From contig JAVSML010024593.1 in assembly GCA_038503035.1 (NCBI GenBank), positions 404,571 through 468,570 on the forward strand: DNA of 64,000 nucleotides, given 5' to 3'. Under the pieces are notes generated by a model, which did not search any database, was not told the origin of the DNA, and worked only from the letters and a program-made list of their open reading frames with translations. The position numbers and the translations under genes were made by a program. This document shows, piece after piece, positions 12,948 through 24,771 of the stretch (position 1 is its first letter; every line of letters starts with the position of its first letter). Source of the DNA: Crocodylus rhombifer. Its lineage: Eukaryota > Chordata > Crocodylia > Crocodylidae.

Positions 12948-13101
12948 CCCACATTGATCTACAAAAAGTTGTGTTGTAACCTAATTTATTTTTTCAAGGA
13001 GAACAGAAAGAGGTAGGCAGAGGTTGTACTGTTTGCCTCTTCCTGTACTCCATGAAGGAAGAAATGAGGTTACAACACAACTTTTTGGAGACCAATGTGG
13101 G
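12948..13101. repeat. 154-bp palindrome (hairpin/MITE-like)
   Basis: The outer 35 bases (12948-12982) and the reverse complement of 13067-13101 agree at 33 of 35 positions. Both contain CCACATTG and AAAAAGTTGTGTTGTAACCT. The inner part is also self-complementary but weaker: AAGGAGAACAGAAAGAGG on the left against CCTCTTCCTGTACTCCATG on the right. The symmetry axis is near 13024. The opposing open frames here are a by-product of the symmetry. Confidence 0.9.
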
Positions 13102-13964
13102 TGTGGGCCGGGTTCTTGGAATGAGTCTGTTGTCTTTCTATTGCAAAATGCTACTAGGAGATTTGGCAAAAATCTTTGCCCAATTGCCATTTTAGCACCT
13201 GGTTACAAACTGGAGAGAAGTCCAGGAGACTAGAATGGTAGAAAAACAGGGTTGCAAAGGGACCTCATGAATTTATCTTATCTGACCTGCTCAAACCAAA
13301 AGTCACCAAATCCCCCAGGGGGTGCTTGCTCAGGACCACCCTAGCACGTCTTTGAGAATGCCCCAAAAAAACAGCCCAGGTATGGCTTGTAGAATAGGGT
13401 AGAGGGACTCCTTCCCACTCTGAGACTGGCACTAGCATCCAGTTGCATTCCTGAGAGAGGGGCTGTAGCCCTTCTTGAACAGAACAAGTGTGACCTGAAG
13501 TGCCAAGCAGCAAACAGGCAGATCTGCTTCAATAAAGATATTTCCTGGGGCCAGGGAAACCCAGATAGAAGTTCTCTGCCTCTGTCCCCCAAAGGCTTAT
13601 GCAGTTCCTCTCCCACCATTCCAGCCTACACAACCCAGAACACCCCCCAAAATTGCCATTATTCTCTTTTCAGTTCCCCGGCTCCTGAGCCCCAAAGTTC
13701 CTCTGCTGGTCAAACTATGATGTCCATTGTTATATTTGTCTCCTTCAGCTTCCCTCTAACCTCCTAATACCCAACTTTGTTGAAGTTTCAACAAAGCTAC
13801 TGAAGTGTCTGTAGGTAGATGAGTCTTCATTCTCAGAGGCCGAAAAATCCATCTCATTATCTCTGACATTGTTAGCTTGGGGAAAATTGAAGCATGCAAC
13901 ATTATAGCAGTGTGACGCATTTAAAACAGGACTATAATAAATCTTACAATCAGTCAAACCAAGA
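13102..13964. other. Non-coding stretch
   Basis: No recognised feature. There is a short phrase near 13257 (AAGGGACCTCATGA) that could be a scrap of CR1 3' sequence, but it is too short to call. Confidence 0.45.
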
Positions 13965-14115
13965 TCATCTCTTTCAAAGTCATTGTAGACAAATGTTTAT
14001 CTAACCTATATTGAAAAATTTCCAAGGATGGAGATTCAACAAATTCTCTGAGTAATCTGTTCCACTTCTTAGATTTAAGTATTGTTGTATATAGCCTCTA
14101 TGAAGGGAAGGGCCT
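13965..14115 (-). mobile_element. Old CR1-like fragment (3' region)
   Basis: Read on the minus strand it has the order seen in CR1 ends. On the plus strand this appears as TTCCAAGGATGGAGATTCAACAAATTC, split here as AATTTCCAAGGATGGAGATT then CTGAGTAATCTGTTCCACTT, like the GGTGATTGCACCACC...TTATTCCACC part of the copy at 43.2 kb. It is strongly diverged, so an old subfamily. Confidence 0.55.
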
Positions 14116-14640
14116 TTATCTGACCACCCCATCCCAGCTGTCTCTGCAGCTCAAGTGGAACAACAATTTTCTTCCTAGGGATTGGGGATGCCTCCTTTCT
14201 TCCATACCTGGGTTAATCTCCCTCATGCAAATTAATTCAGCAGGCAGGGTGGCACCCTATCTTCTCCCCTTCATCCTTACCCCATGTTACTATTCCAGCC
14301 TCCTCCCTCTCATTTTCTAGACCAGCTAACCACAGCCAAGAATGCCAAGCAGCATGGTCAGCCCTGACAGAATCCACTATTCTAAGGGAGTGGGTGAAGA
14401 TCAGGAGCAGAAGAAGCCATGCTATGGTTGCCATATCAGTGTCATGAGCCACAGCTACGTCTGGCTATCATTCTTTCACCAACATCAGTGCCCCTTCATG
14501 TTAAGCATTGCCCTGAATAGCTTCCAGTGTAAACTGAAAAGATAGACAAAGTAAGAGCAAAGCCACAGAAAGAAAAATTTGATTTTCCTAGATCATGAGA
14601 GCACGAATTACAGCCAAGATTCTTAATATATTCACAGGAC
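14116..14640. other. Non-coding stretch left of assembly gap
   Basis: Nothing recognised. Confidence 0.45.
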
Positions 14641-14650
14641 NNNNNNNNNN
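14641..14650. other. Assembly gap (10 N)
   Basis: Ten undetermined bases. Their true length and content are unknown, so frames crossing them are unreliable. Confidence 0.99.
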
Positions 14651-16550
14651 GCCCACCTTGCTTGTCTATCTTCAGGAGCAGAGTAGCCAATCAGGGCTGT
14701 GACAGGAGAAAGATGTTGGAGGGTAGGGTGAGCTCTTGCATCAGGGGGCAATACATTTTGGAGAATGGGCAACACTAACATACACATGCACATGCATGGG
14801 CTTGTGTATAGGCAGGGAGAGCTTAAAGGCAGACTGAAAAACATATAAAATGGTTTTCAAATCTCTTACTTTTTCATAGTCTGCAGAGAGGAAGGGTCTG
14901 ACCTAGAAACTTTGTGGTCAGCCACAGTGAAAAAGTAGAAAATACAGACCTACAACAAATAAGCAATGCCAGCAAAAGTCCCAAGGCAGACACAGTTATG
15001 CTAACAGGAACGTGATTTTGCTGATATAGAGCCTAATAGAAAAATGATTTTGCTGATATTGTGCTAATATACATCAACAAAGGATGTTTTTTGTCAGTAG
15101 AGTTGCATCTCTTATTATTCTACTATGCCTCTTTCTAATGTAGATAAGATCTAAGCTGTTTCTGTTCTCAGGTCTTCATGCATGTTTGCTAAACATACAT
15201 GTAATGGGTTGTCACTTCTTTCACCAGGCAGTTTATTTTTCCTAGGATAAATTTGTCCCCACAGAAAACAGTATAAACAAGCAGAAAAACAACAAATGGA
15301 TAAACCAAAACCTCCTTCAGGTCCTGAGAGGGCAACCTTGGTTCTGTGCTTCTCCCTCCACACCAAGGCCTTCTCTCTCTCTCTTGTTACCCTCCCTGGG
15401 CTGTTTTAAATTTCTCCAAGGCCAACCAATCACCCCTGTCAGTTGGTCCAGTGCTCCTATGCAGACAGGCTATTACCCTCTAACCCCCTGCAGCTGGGCT
15501 CCAGCCCCAGAGCCACGCATTGTTGTAATGTGTAGTTCTGGTTCACTTATGCATTAGTGCAGCTATACAAACAGTATAGCATCCTGCAAGTTCATATCAG
15601 TTTTTAAAGCTCCTTTTACAGTAAGGGTGTTCTTTTTATTGTGAAAGTGCAGCACACACATTCCCTTAAAATAATATCCCCTAAATTAACAGATGCACTA
15701 AAATAGTAAATCAGTATAAAATAGTCTAACAAGTATGTCCAGTATTAATAAATAAAGAACATTTGGGTTATTAATTCCTTTAAATACTTACCAGTAAAAT
15801 TATTCCCTGGTTATTCCTTAGTACTCTATTCTGTTAAAATACAATAAAAACATTTATTTCAGGTTTTAAATTTGATAAACTGTTAAATACAATGTTTCTA
15901 CTAAAATGTCATAACCTTGGGCCAACAGATCCTTTACTAAAAATGATTGAAATCTTAATATTTAAAATAAATACATAAAACACAAGATATAGTTCAGGAT
16001 TTTGCATCTTTCTGTAGAGAAGAGATTTGTTTAGTAAACTGAAACCTCTCTTGGCTAAGTAGCATTAGTCACACACTGTTCTATTCATTGCTGATATCCA
16101 TAATCAAATCCTTTAACACATAGAACAATGGATGATTATTTTGAATGACCACAGAAATGGCTTAAGTACAAAGCAGATGGAGCTAGCTACATTTTCTATA
16201 CTGAACTGCTTAGAAAATGGACTTAGAAATGCCATTTTTGTCATTAGTGGCATCTTATCAAAACAAAACTTTCACTCTATGCATGGTAATTTCCTATGAT
16301 CATTTAGAAATTCAGAGTAGATTCTTGTACCCAAGTAATTAAAAAATTTCTGCTATGTCCAGAATAAATACACTTGAAACCAAAGTAACAATCTTCAGTT
16401 ATAAAGAACCCAAAAACTAAATGAATATGTATGTACTTAACTTTGCTTATTAAATCCAGAGTTGAATCTGTATCATCCAAAGAATATGCATGGGGCATAT
16501 TCAAGACCCACAATATTTGCACATACTTTTGGACATCCTAAGTTTCCCTG
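14651..16550. other. Non-coding, mostly AT-rich
   Basis: No gene or named repeat seen. 15360-15530 is CT-rich. Confidence 0.5.
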
Positions 16551-17014
16551 GGCATGTCTACACATTCATAAATACAGTTTAGGTAATGTACGTTAAAGTA
16601 GTACTTCCATTGTGAGGTACTAGAAAAATTCACATTAGCCTACTTGAGTGCACATTAACTAAAGGGCACCTATACATGAGCACCAAGGCATGTGGGAATT
16701 CCAGTGCATGAGAACAGACTCAATCCAGTTTGCTGGAGTGTGGCAATAGCCATGCTTCAGCAGCCTCCTGCATGTCATGTATCAGCAATGAACGAACTTT
16801 AATTCAAGTGCCTCTGTCACCATTTTAAGTGTGGGGACACTGGTACATGAGACATGGCAGCATTTTAATTAGAGTGGCTCCCAGAACCACTCTAATTAAA
16901 GCACCCTTCAACCTCCACCCCCAGAGCAGGCGTAAAAGTGCCCGCTTTTTTTGTGACACTTTAATGCACATTAAAATAGGCTAATGAATATTAAAGCACA
17001 CATGTAGACATGCC
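16551..17014. mobile_element. MITE-like element with inverted ends and internal hairpins
   Basis: The left end GGGCATGTCTACACATTCAT and the right end CACACATGTAGACATGCC are inverted. The subterminal ACATTAGCCTA on the left pairs with TAGGCTAATGAATATTAAAG on the right. Inside is a hairpin, TTTTAATTAGAGTGG...CCACTCTAATTAAAG, of the same type as in the element at 21.1 kb. I see no clear target-site duplication, so the superfamily is open. Confidence 0.65.
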
Positions 17015-18409
17015 AACTGGGCCTTCATGACCAAAGCATGCCCAAGGAAGGACATGAATGGGATAATATGCAGGGAAAGATTACTGGAACAGAGATAAAT
17101 TAATTTTTAAAGGTTTTTAATGCTCTTTGACACATGAGATTAATTTTTTAGAAGGCCTTTAAAGTGATGAGCTTCCTAAATTTAAAACGAAACGATAGAA
17201 TGCTGTTTGCTCATTCTTTTGTATGAAATGTCTAGCTTTACTAGGAAAAGAAGCAGGAAAAACTCCTGAGTTGCTTTCTAAGTAAACTACAATTAAGATA
17301 AATTGTTGAAAATAATCATGTTGCTTCAGTTACCCTGAATCTGTTTAAATTAAATTATATATTAACCTCATGGTACATTACATATGACACGATACAATGG
17401 GTATCAATTATAGCTTAAGTTTCTTGTAGTTCAAGAGTTCATCTAGATTCTGAACAACCTTAAAGCAAGCTTTTATATAATACTGAAAATAATGTAGTTG
17501 AATCAGCTTAGGTTTCACATTATTTTTGTTCAGTTGTTAACCACTTTTTACCTACTGTAGCTCTCACAGAGAACAAACTGGATAGTTTGTTAACATCTGA
17601 TTTCATGGTCAGATAGTGGTAACTTTGAAATTGGAAAGAAAACAGAAGGAACTATACTAATGAGCCATCGTTTTATAACTGATTTCCATATATTATTGTT
17701 TGTTGCAAGCTGAATTGTTTATATATTCGTTTATACATTTATTTATGCATAAAAAGATTGACTATGGTAAAGTAAGGTAGAAAATGTTTTATGGTATATA
17801 ACTGTGTGGTTTATTAAGAATAGAAATGCATTCAATATTTTAGAAATTTCAATTAATGCATATGGATAATCTCTTTAGCTTTCCAGCAACCCAGTATGTC
17901 ATGTAGTGTGGATCAAGCTGAAAAGAAAAAATAATTAGGAAGAAAGATGAGGAGAAAATATTAATGTAACAAATTTTACTATTTGTTACATGAAATGATC
18001 TTTTTTAAGTTTCCATTAGCTTTTAGCAGAAGTTTGATGGTTAAAATGGTTAAAGTCAATGTTTTAAAAATTGGTCTATATGGTTTTCTAAATAATATAT
18101 ATTTATCAGAACTTTTTGAAGAGAGAATAGTAGTTAAAAAAACATCTACAGGCATGAAATTGATAGGTTTATCATCTTAATATAAAACTTTCTCAGAAGG
18201 TGCCAATTGTATGGACTACATAAACAGGCATTATGGCAGATTTTTTTTCCATTCTTCATATGTTTTTTTCAATATAAATAAAACAGACATTGAGCAGATA
18301 CACAACAGTTATAAAAAGTTGTTTGGGATATGAAACCATGTTGAGACTTCTTTTTATTACAATAGAAAGACTTTTTATAGTTTCATTTCCATTCAAAAGT
18401 ATTCAGTAT
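17015..18409. other. AT-rich non-coding stretch
   Basis: Nothing recognised. A short open frame at 17983-18180 (65 aa) lies in AT-rich DNA and has no features. Confidence 0.5.
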
Positions 18410-19077
18410 AGTTCTAATATCCTGATACTCAACCAGGTACCCTGAGATCCTGTCAAGGGTGTCGCAGGGTGCAAACATGAATCAAGTGTGCAAGCATGAA
18501 TCACAAGATAAATCCAGAGAATGAAAATAAGAACCAGAGGCAATCCAAGCAGAGTGTGGAGCCCAGGGCAAATCAGCCCATGCAGAGCCCCACCTCCATT
18601 CTGATCCCATGGGCCCCAGACCTGAAGAAGCTGCTGCCACCATTGGCAGCAGCAGGGCAGGAGTAGCAAGCAGCTGAATGCAGAGCCACCACTCTGCCCA
18701 GCTCCGTGCTGCCACTGCTCTGCCTAGCTCTGCAGGGGGCCCCAAAGTGCGTGGCCTAGGGCAGTCACCCCGATTTGCCACTCCCCTCCCCAGGGATGCC
18801 CCAATAAGAACCATAGGAGTTGAAACCATTCTGAACTGCTGTGATCTTTCTGAGTTCTTTGCAACAGAAGAATTATTCTAGTATTTTTCTGTAGTCAAAA
18901 AAATGAATGAAAACTAAAATGTGGCATTATCCAAGAGACTATCAAGGATTTGAGACTATCAAGGAATACCTTGAGTCTAAAATGGTTGAGAATTACCAGG
19001 GTGGATCCAGAGCAGGTGCAGTACCAAAGATGCAGCCCTCCTTTCAGACTGTGCAATGGGAGCAGCAGCTGGGGCCT
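18410..19077. other. Unclassified region with a GC-rich part
   Basis: 18540-18800 is GC-rich with CTG/CAG-rich words, resembling the GC-rich interiors of the DNA elements elsewhere in this window. I do not find matching terminal inverted repeats. Short open frames on both strands are not recognisable. Confidence 0.4.
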
Positions 19078-19096
19078 TTTTTTTTTTTTTTTTTTT
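19078..19096. repeat. Homopolymer T tract
   Basis: About 19 T in a row. It could be the A-tail of a minus-strand retrotransposed piece, but no source sequence is evident. Confidence 0.85.
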
Positions 19097-19344
19097 TGAA
19101 GTCCCCAAACCAGGTAGGAGTCCCCACTCCTCCCATTCAACACCTCCCCTGTGTCCTACTGCCTCTTCCACTGCAACTGGAAGAGGGGGCACAGGGAAGG
19201 CTCCAGAACTGATCCTCTCCCATTTCAGCTGGAATCCAAAGGGGGCATATCTTGAAACATGTTCTGCTGACTTCATATTGGCTTACATTTTCTTGGCTTC
19301 CCCTGCTGTAATTAATTTCTTCACATGTTACCAACTGGTTCAGC

Positions 19345-20385
19345 AAATAATAGTTCATGTCAGCCTACTTACCTTATCATGGCAGATTTTAATCACCCTG
19401 ATATCTGGGAGGGCAATGTAATGGTATAAAGACAATCCAGGAAGTTTTTGGAGAGAGTTGGGGACATCTTCCTGGTGAAAGTGTTGGAGAGGCCAACTAA
19501 GAGGCATGCTCTTCTTGATCTGCTGCTCACAAACAGGAAAAAGTTGGTGGGGAATATAGGAGTGGATGGCAACTTGGGCAGCAGCAATCATAAGATGATT
19601 AAGTTCTGGATCCTGTGGAAAGGAACAAAGGAAAGCAGCAGAGCAAGGACCATGAACTTCAGAAAAACAGACTTTGACTTTTGCAGGGAACTGATGGGGA
19701 GGATCTCCTGGGAGGCCAGTCTGAGGGGGGGAAGGAGTCCAAGAGAGCTGGGGTACTTTAAAGAAAACTTACTGAGGATGCAGGAACAAACCATCCTGAT
19801 CTGCAGGAAAACTAGCAAGTATGGCAGAATACCAGCTTGGCTTAGCAGGAAATTTACAAGAAGTGGAAACCTAGACAAATGACTATGGAAGAATATAAGA
19901 TTATTGCTTGAGTCCACAGGGATGAAATCAGAAAGGTCAAAGCACAATTGGAGTTGCAGCTAGCAAGGGACATGAAGGATAACAAGAAGTGTTTCTACAA
20001 GTATGTCAGCAACAAGAGGAAGAGCAAAGAAAGTGCATGTCCCTCACTGAATGAGGGAGACAACCTAGTGACAAATGATGTGGAAAAGGCTTAAATACTT
20101 GGTGCCTTTTTTATCTCAGTGTTCACAGGCCAGGTCAGCTCCCAGGCTACTGAACCCGGCAGCACAGTTTGGGGAGAAGGTAAGCAGCCAACAGTGGCAA
20201 AAAAACAGGTTGGGGACTATTTAGAAAATCTGGACACCTACAAGTCCATGGCCCTGGGCACAATGTACCCAGGGGTGCTGAGGGAGTTAGCTGATGTGAT
20301 TGCAAAGCCACTGGCCATTGTCTCTGAAAATTCATGGTAATTAGGAAATGTCCCAGATGATTGTAAAAAGGCAAAAAACACATGT
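19345..20385 (+). mobile_element. CR1 LINE fragment, endonuclease C-terminus and pre-RT linker
   Basis: It opens with MADFNHPDIWEG, the position of the CR1 endonuclease GDFN motif (here ADFN). The linker frame follows (19448-19882, 144 aa), with LLDLLLTNRKKLVG and a stretch corresponding to SSNHKMIKFWI, where the APE-family SDH-type motif is expected. Next come RTMNFRKTDFDFCRELM and a piece of the region before the RT fingers (YKSMALGTMYPGVLREL, from 20119). It stops near 20385, before the RT palm. Both ends are truncated and the frame breaks several times. Confidence 0.85.
19448..19882 (+). pseudogene. CR1 ORF2 endonuclease/linker remnant (144 aa)
   Basis: The frame starts within the C-terminal third of the APE-like endonuclease. 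It contains ALLDLLLTNRKKLVGN (about residues 21-36) and GSSNHKMIKF (about 42-51), where the catalytic SDH of active CR1 endonucleases is expected; here it reads SNH. It continues into the charged linker (RARTMNFRKTDFDFC). It ends at an in-frame stop well before the RT. No function; a dead LINE piece. Confidence 0.75.
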
Positions 20386-21065
20386 CCCTGCTCATACACA
20401 CACGGCCTATGAATCTATCTGAGCTCTTCTAAGTGGTCTGAGCATTGCCCATTAGTGGAGGCATGAAGTAGATAGTCCAGGAATCAAGTTCTCAAAAGGG
20501 ATTCTGGGTCATCCACAGTTGCCAACCTGGATGGCTAACACCATGTATCCTCTTGATCCTTTTTCTTCAAGCTGGGAGGCTTGTTTTGGTAGTCAAGTAT
20601 TGTACCAATAAGGTTAATAATTCTGTGTGCCATCACTTTCAGTAGTGTTCCTCGTTGTTCTATCACAGACTTTAGAAGCTGCAACACCAATGTTGTTGCT
20701 GTCTGAGAACCATCTTTTGTTTCAAGGCCTTGGCTTAGTGGTTAGACAACAGGTAGAGAAGTTATTCTGTAAGGCCTGCACCATTCAGCTTGTAGTCCCA
20801 TCTTAAATAACCAATACCTGAATCAGAGCAGGCACAATGTGGTTGAGTGCCAAAGCAACACATCCTATCCATGGATGTTGTGGGATTGCTTTCCTTCATT
20901 CTTCTATGACTACATTTTCCAGCTCCTTGGGAGGAGGTAGCTTCAAGCTCTGGACTCTGGCTCCTGTTAGAATCTAAGTCCCTTCAGCTGCATAGCCTTC
21001 CAGGCTTCCTCCTGCCCTTCAAATTGTCTAGTCTACTGCCTGGCTGGCTGTAGTTAGTCTCTGGA
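20386..21065. other. Unclassified non-coding stretch
   Basis: No recognised terminus or gene. It flanks the foldback element at 21.07 kb, and the sequence after that element may be its continuation (CTGGCTGTAGTTAG left, TTTGGCTGGCTTCC right), which would make it an older host repeat. This is uncertain. Confidence 0.35.
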
Positions 21066-21385
21066 AATGCCTATACGCAGACTCCAGGGTGGGGGTATTT
21101 TAATTGGAGCAGGTTTCACAAGCTGCTCTAATTAAAATGCCTACATTGTCCTGTATATTCAGGGTCCTGCATTTCAAGATGGTGGTTGGGGTGCTTTAAC
21201 TAAAACTCATTCAGCAAGTTTTAATTAAAGTGCCCCCCCACTGCCATTTTGAAATATAGGATGCTGAATACATGAGATGCTGCAGCACGCTGGAGCATTT
21301 TGATTAGAATGCTCCAACAGACTTGATTAACCAAGTCTGCTCCAGCATGTTCTAATCAGAATGCGTTGGAGCATTTGTAAAAGTG
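21066..21385. repeat. Foldback element made of nested hairpins
   Basis: At least three hairpins are visible. ATTTTAATTGGAGCAG pairs with CTGCTCTAATTAAAAT (21097-21138). GTGCTTTAACTAAAACT pairs with AGTTTTAATTAAAGTGC (21190-21234). The segment starting GCTGGAGCATTTTGATTAG pairs with CTAATCAGAATGCGTTGGAGC (21290-21372). The middle hairpin is flanked by a wider inverted repeat, GTATATTCAGGGTCCTGCAT against ATAGGATGCTGAATACAT. No coding capacity. Confidence 0.8.
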
Positions 21386-22067
21386 CCCTGGGTTATCTGG
21401 CTTCAGCCTAATTAATTTCAGTTCACAATTCAGGCTAGGTGGCCCTCAGTTTGGCTGGCTTCCATTTAGCTTAACTAACCACTTAGCTGTCTCTGGCTTT
21501 CTTTAATCTACAACTGAAGCAAGATTGTGCCCTGATTGGCCAATGGCCAGTTAACCTATTTTTAGGTTTTTTGCTGGCACCAAAGATACTGGTTTTGATT
21601 TTAGAAGACATAGCTGAGTGAACACATACTCAAAAATTAATAATCTTAAATAAAAGTCAAATAAAACATTATGCTAAAATCAGTGACGATCACCTTTTGT
21701 GCAGAAACTGATGTATATTGTCAATTTTTAAAGGCACAAAGCAGAAGCCTTTTTAGTAGAGTAATGGAAAAATGAGAATATGTGACAAGTTTGCTATTTG
21801 TGCTGATGGGTGGCAGCTGCCATTTCGATTTCAAATTGCAGCTGACATATGTGAACAGTTCTTTGTAGGACTGGCCAGTTTCCATCATCATGCAAATGAT
21901 AACCGATAATGTCAAAACAGTGCAAAATAATAGCATTTTGGTCTCTCAGTTGTGCTCAAGAAGGGCAAGGTTATTGAGCTTAGAACAGATGGAATCTTGC
22001 CATTTTGTATACTTTGGTAAATAAAGTAATTCTTAAAACAGTGCTATTGGGAGATGATACAAAAAAG
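21386..22067. other. Non-coding stretch
   Basis: Nothing recognised. Confidence 0.5.
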
Positions 22068-22475
22068 TGGCCACGTCCACACGAGCATGGACATTTGGTT
22101 CCCTGGGGACAACTAGCAGCGGGACACCTTGTGCTGCTGCTAGTTGTCCCTGGAGAATGCCTGTGCCATACACCCTCTGGTCCGCAGCAGGTTATCCCAG
22201 GTGGGGTAGCCTTATCTGGAGTCCTGGAAGACTGCTGGGACTACAGCAGCGGCGATCCTGCTGCTCACAGCCTGGCTGGCAGCTGGAGTGTGGTTCTGAC
22301 TGGCCAGGCTCCAGTTCTGAGTAGCACATGCTGTCCCCACATGTGCCACTCTACTTTTATTTTGCATGGGGGGGTTGACCCCTGGATACTCAGGGGTCAA
22401 AAAAAACCCTTACGCTGCTCCCTTACTATCTGTGGCACCACATACCACACAGCTGCCTGCATCTGGACACGGCCA
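22068..22475. mobile_element. Short inverted-repeat (MITE-like) element
   Basis: The ends TGGCCACGTCCACACGAGC and (reverse complement of the right end) TGGCCGTGTCCAGATGCAGG form imperfect terminal inverted repeats. Close to the left end is a strong hairpin, CTGGGGACAACTAGCAGC against GCTGCTAGTTGTCCCTGG (22103-22153). The interior is GC-rich and carries chance frames (up to 164 aa) with no recognisable protein. No convincing target-site duplication. Confidence 0.6.
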
Positions 22476-23819
22476 GTGAATGCAAAAGATTATGGTTAGG
22501 AATTATGTTTGGAATTACTAACCATATGCTAGGAAGAGTATGGTTAGGAGTAACCAAATGTTACAGAGTGGAATAAATATTTTGTTAGTTAGATATTTGT
22601 CTCTATGGGATATCCTCTATACACTTAATGTTATAATTTGTACAAAAAGTTAAAGCCATTTGTATGAAGTATTACTCTATAAACTAGTGCTGTGACTTCC
22701 CTTTCTAGGACAAAAACTTGTTATTTTTAATCCAAAACTAGCAGAATCCTCGTTGTTAAACTTTCTTGTTTGCTATCTTAAGGAATGTATTTAGTATGAA
22801 CTTTGTGATGGTCACTCTTTCCCATAAACCTTGTGCTATTTCCAAAAGAAAGAGCAGTACAGTACTGTAGAAGCCCCATTCTCATTTCACTTGATTTCAT
22901 TTAAGTTAGATTACATTGGTTTACATCTAACATAATTTGAGAAGAGAACTAGGCAAAATATTTTTCACCTCCTTTGTAAGGAGGATAAACAGCTGTATTT
23001 CACCACAATGAAGGAACAGTTGGCTCTTCTTAATTGTTATTAAGCAACATTCCCATGTGAAACTTCTAATTTAATCTAAATTTAAAAATCTAAACCTTTC
23101 TTGCCTTGGAGGTGGCAGCCCCTGTTCTTCACTTCATCATAAAAGCACAGATTTACACCTTATGGCTAGTTTCAACCTGGTTAATGAAAATATGGAAAGT
23201 ATGGTTAGATCTAGGAATTCGAAAAGGATGTGTGGGAGGTGCCACCAGCACTTCAAAGTTTCATATAACAAGTTGAGTGAGGACTAGATACATGTTAGTA
23301 GAATATCTCACCATAGTTGAGTATCATCCCCAGAGTGTAGATGTCATGCGGGGTACACTGGCAAAAATGCCCCACAACCTAGTGTGTGGTAAGGAAGCCT
23401 TGATAATGGGAGCTAACCGTATGATGAGATAAACAGGGTCAGAAGCAGTGGCAAAGAAGGATTCAGGTTGTGGCTTATCTTGTTCCAGCTCACTGGGAGC
23501 CAGGCAGGTGGGTGTGAAGAAACCACCCCACAAAAGGACAGTTTCCCTGTAAAGGAACCATGTCCTCAGGCTCTGCAAACACCTAGTGAACTTAAAAAAT
23601 ACCACTGAACGTTTGTGAGGAAAAGTTGATGGTATCCAGATAATTTGAGTTAATAGCTATCTAGCGTCTCATTACTACCCTAATATTACTAGACTAAATT
23701 AATTATTTATACTTCATATCTATATACATCTTAATGATGATGTTTGCTTGCTTTATTGGTTGTACAGTGCGGTAATGATCTTAAGCGGAGTAATAAATAT
23801 TTTGATCTGCTTTTTGTTG
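22476..23819. other. AT-rich non-coding stretch
   Basis: Nothing recognised. Confidence 0.5.
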
Positions 23820-23827
23820 GTTTGTAT

Positions 23828-24601
23828 TAGGCCTGTGCAAAGTGGAAAATATTCATTTTGGATTCAGTGATTCGGAGGGAAAGTGATTCAATTCGGTGAT
23901 TTGAATCACTGTTCCAATTCGATTCAGCCAAATCCAAAGATATTCAGCACTGTGTCTTATTCAGCCATAGACCATACAGGCAGGCAGTGCTGGTAGGAGC
24001 AGCTGGAGCAGCCACCATATGAGCCCTAGCTTGAGCCAGCAGCCCTGGGAGAAGCCACAGCTTCTCTCTCTGCTCATCCAGCTGCTGCCCTGTCGGGGCA
24101 AGGCAAGCAGCGCTGGCAGCCCTGGGAAATGGTTGGGGAGCTGGGGGGATTGAATTGGGAGCTGGGGCACTGAGCTGGGGGAAAGCCCCTATTCATTTCT
24201 CCCAGCCCCCAATCATTCCCCTATTCATTTTCTCCCAGCCCCACCTCATTCCCCTCAGTTCCCGGTTTGATCCCCCAGCTCCCCAAGTTCCCCCAGGGCT
24301 GCCAGCACTTCCTGCCTCACCTTGGTGGAGGGGCAGCCAGGGGAGCAGCCAGAAAAGCCACGGCTTCTCCTGGGGCCGCCAGCTTAAGCTGGGGCTCTTC
24401 CAGATGCTCCCCCAGCTGCTCCCGCTGGCACTGCCTAGTGCCTGCCTGTACAGTCTATGGCTGAATCTCTCTGAATTAATTCAGAGGATTCCAATTTGAT
24501 TCAGAGATATTAATGGGTCTCTCAATTCAATTTGGATTTAGAGATTTGGCTGCCAAATCTCCTGTGAATGGAATCAGCTACTGAAGCTTTGCACAGCTCT
24601 A
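23828..24601. mobile_element. hAT-like family F1 foldback element with perfect 8-bp TSD
   Basis: The left end TAGGCCTGTGCAAAG and right end CTTTGCACAGCTCTA form the inverted terminal repeat. The octamer GTTTGTAT flanks it exactly on both sides (23820-23827 and 24602-24609). The GC-rich interior is a long imperfect inverted repeat. GCCATAGACCATACAGGCAG (from 23964) pairs with CCTGCCTGTACAGTCTATGG (ending about 24463), and the similarity continues inward through GCTGGCAGCCCTGGG to a centre near 24210. No transposase, so it must have been moved by an autonomous relative. The opposing frames inside are produced by the symmetry. Confidence 0.92.
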
Positions 24602-24740
24602 GTTTGTATCCTATAGAGGAAGTTATGTGTACTTATTTGAAATTCAGTTTCTCTTTCATACTCTTTCAATGGTACAATAATTTCTCTAACATAATTTATC
24701 TATGTGCTTATAAAAGCAGCTCAATATTTCTCATTCTGGT

Positions 24741-24763
24741 TTATATATATATATATATATATA
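24741..24763. repeat. (AT)n microsatellite
   Basis: About 11 AT units immediately left of the LTR-like element. Confidence 0.95.
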
Positions 24764-24771
24764 ACCCTTGT

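Noticed and set aside
22005..22499. 164-aa frame
   Set aside because: It spans a MITE-like element and its flank; no recognisable domain.
24000..24450. CpG island or promoter
   Set aside because: GC-rich but part of a palindromic transposon core with TSD; CpG not especially dense.
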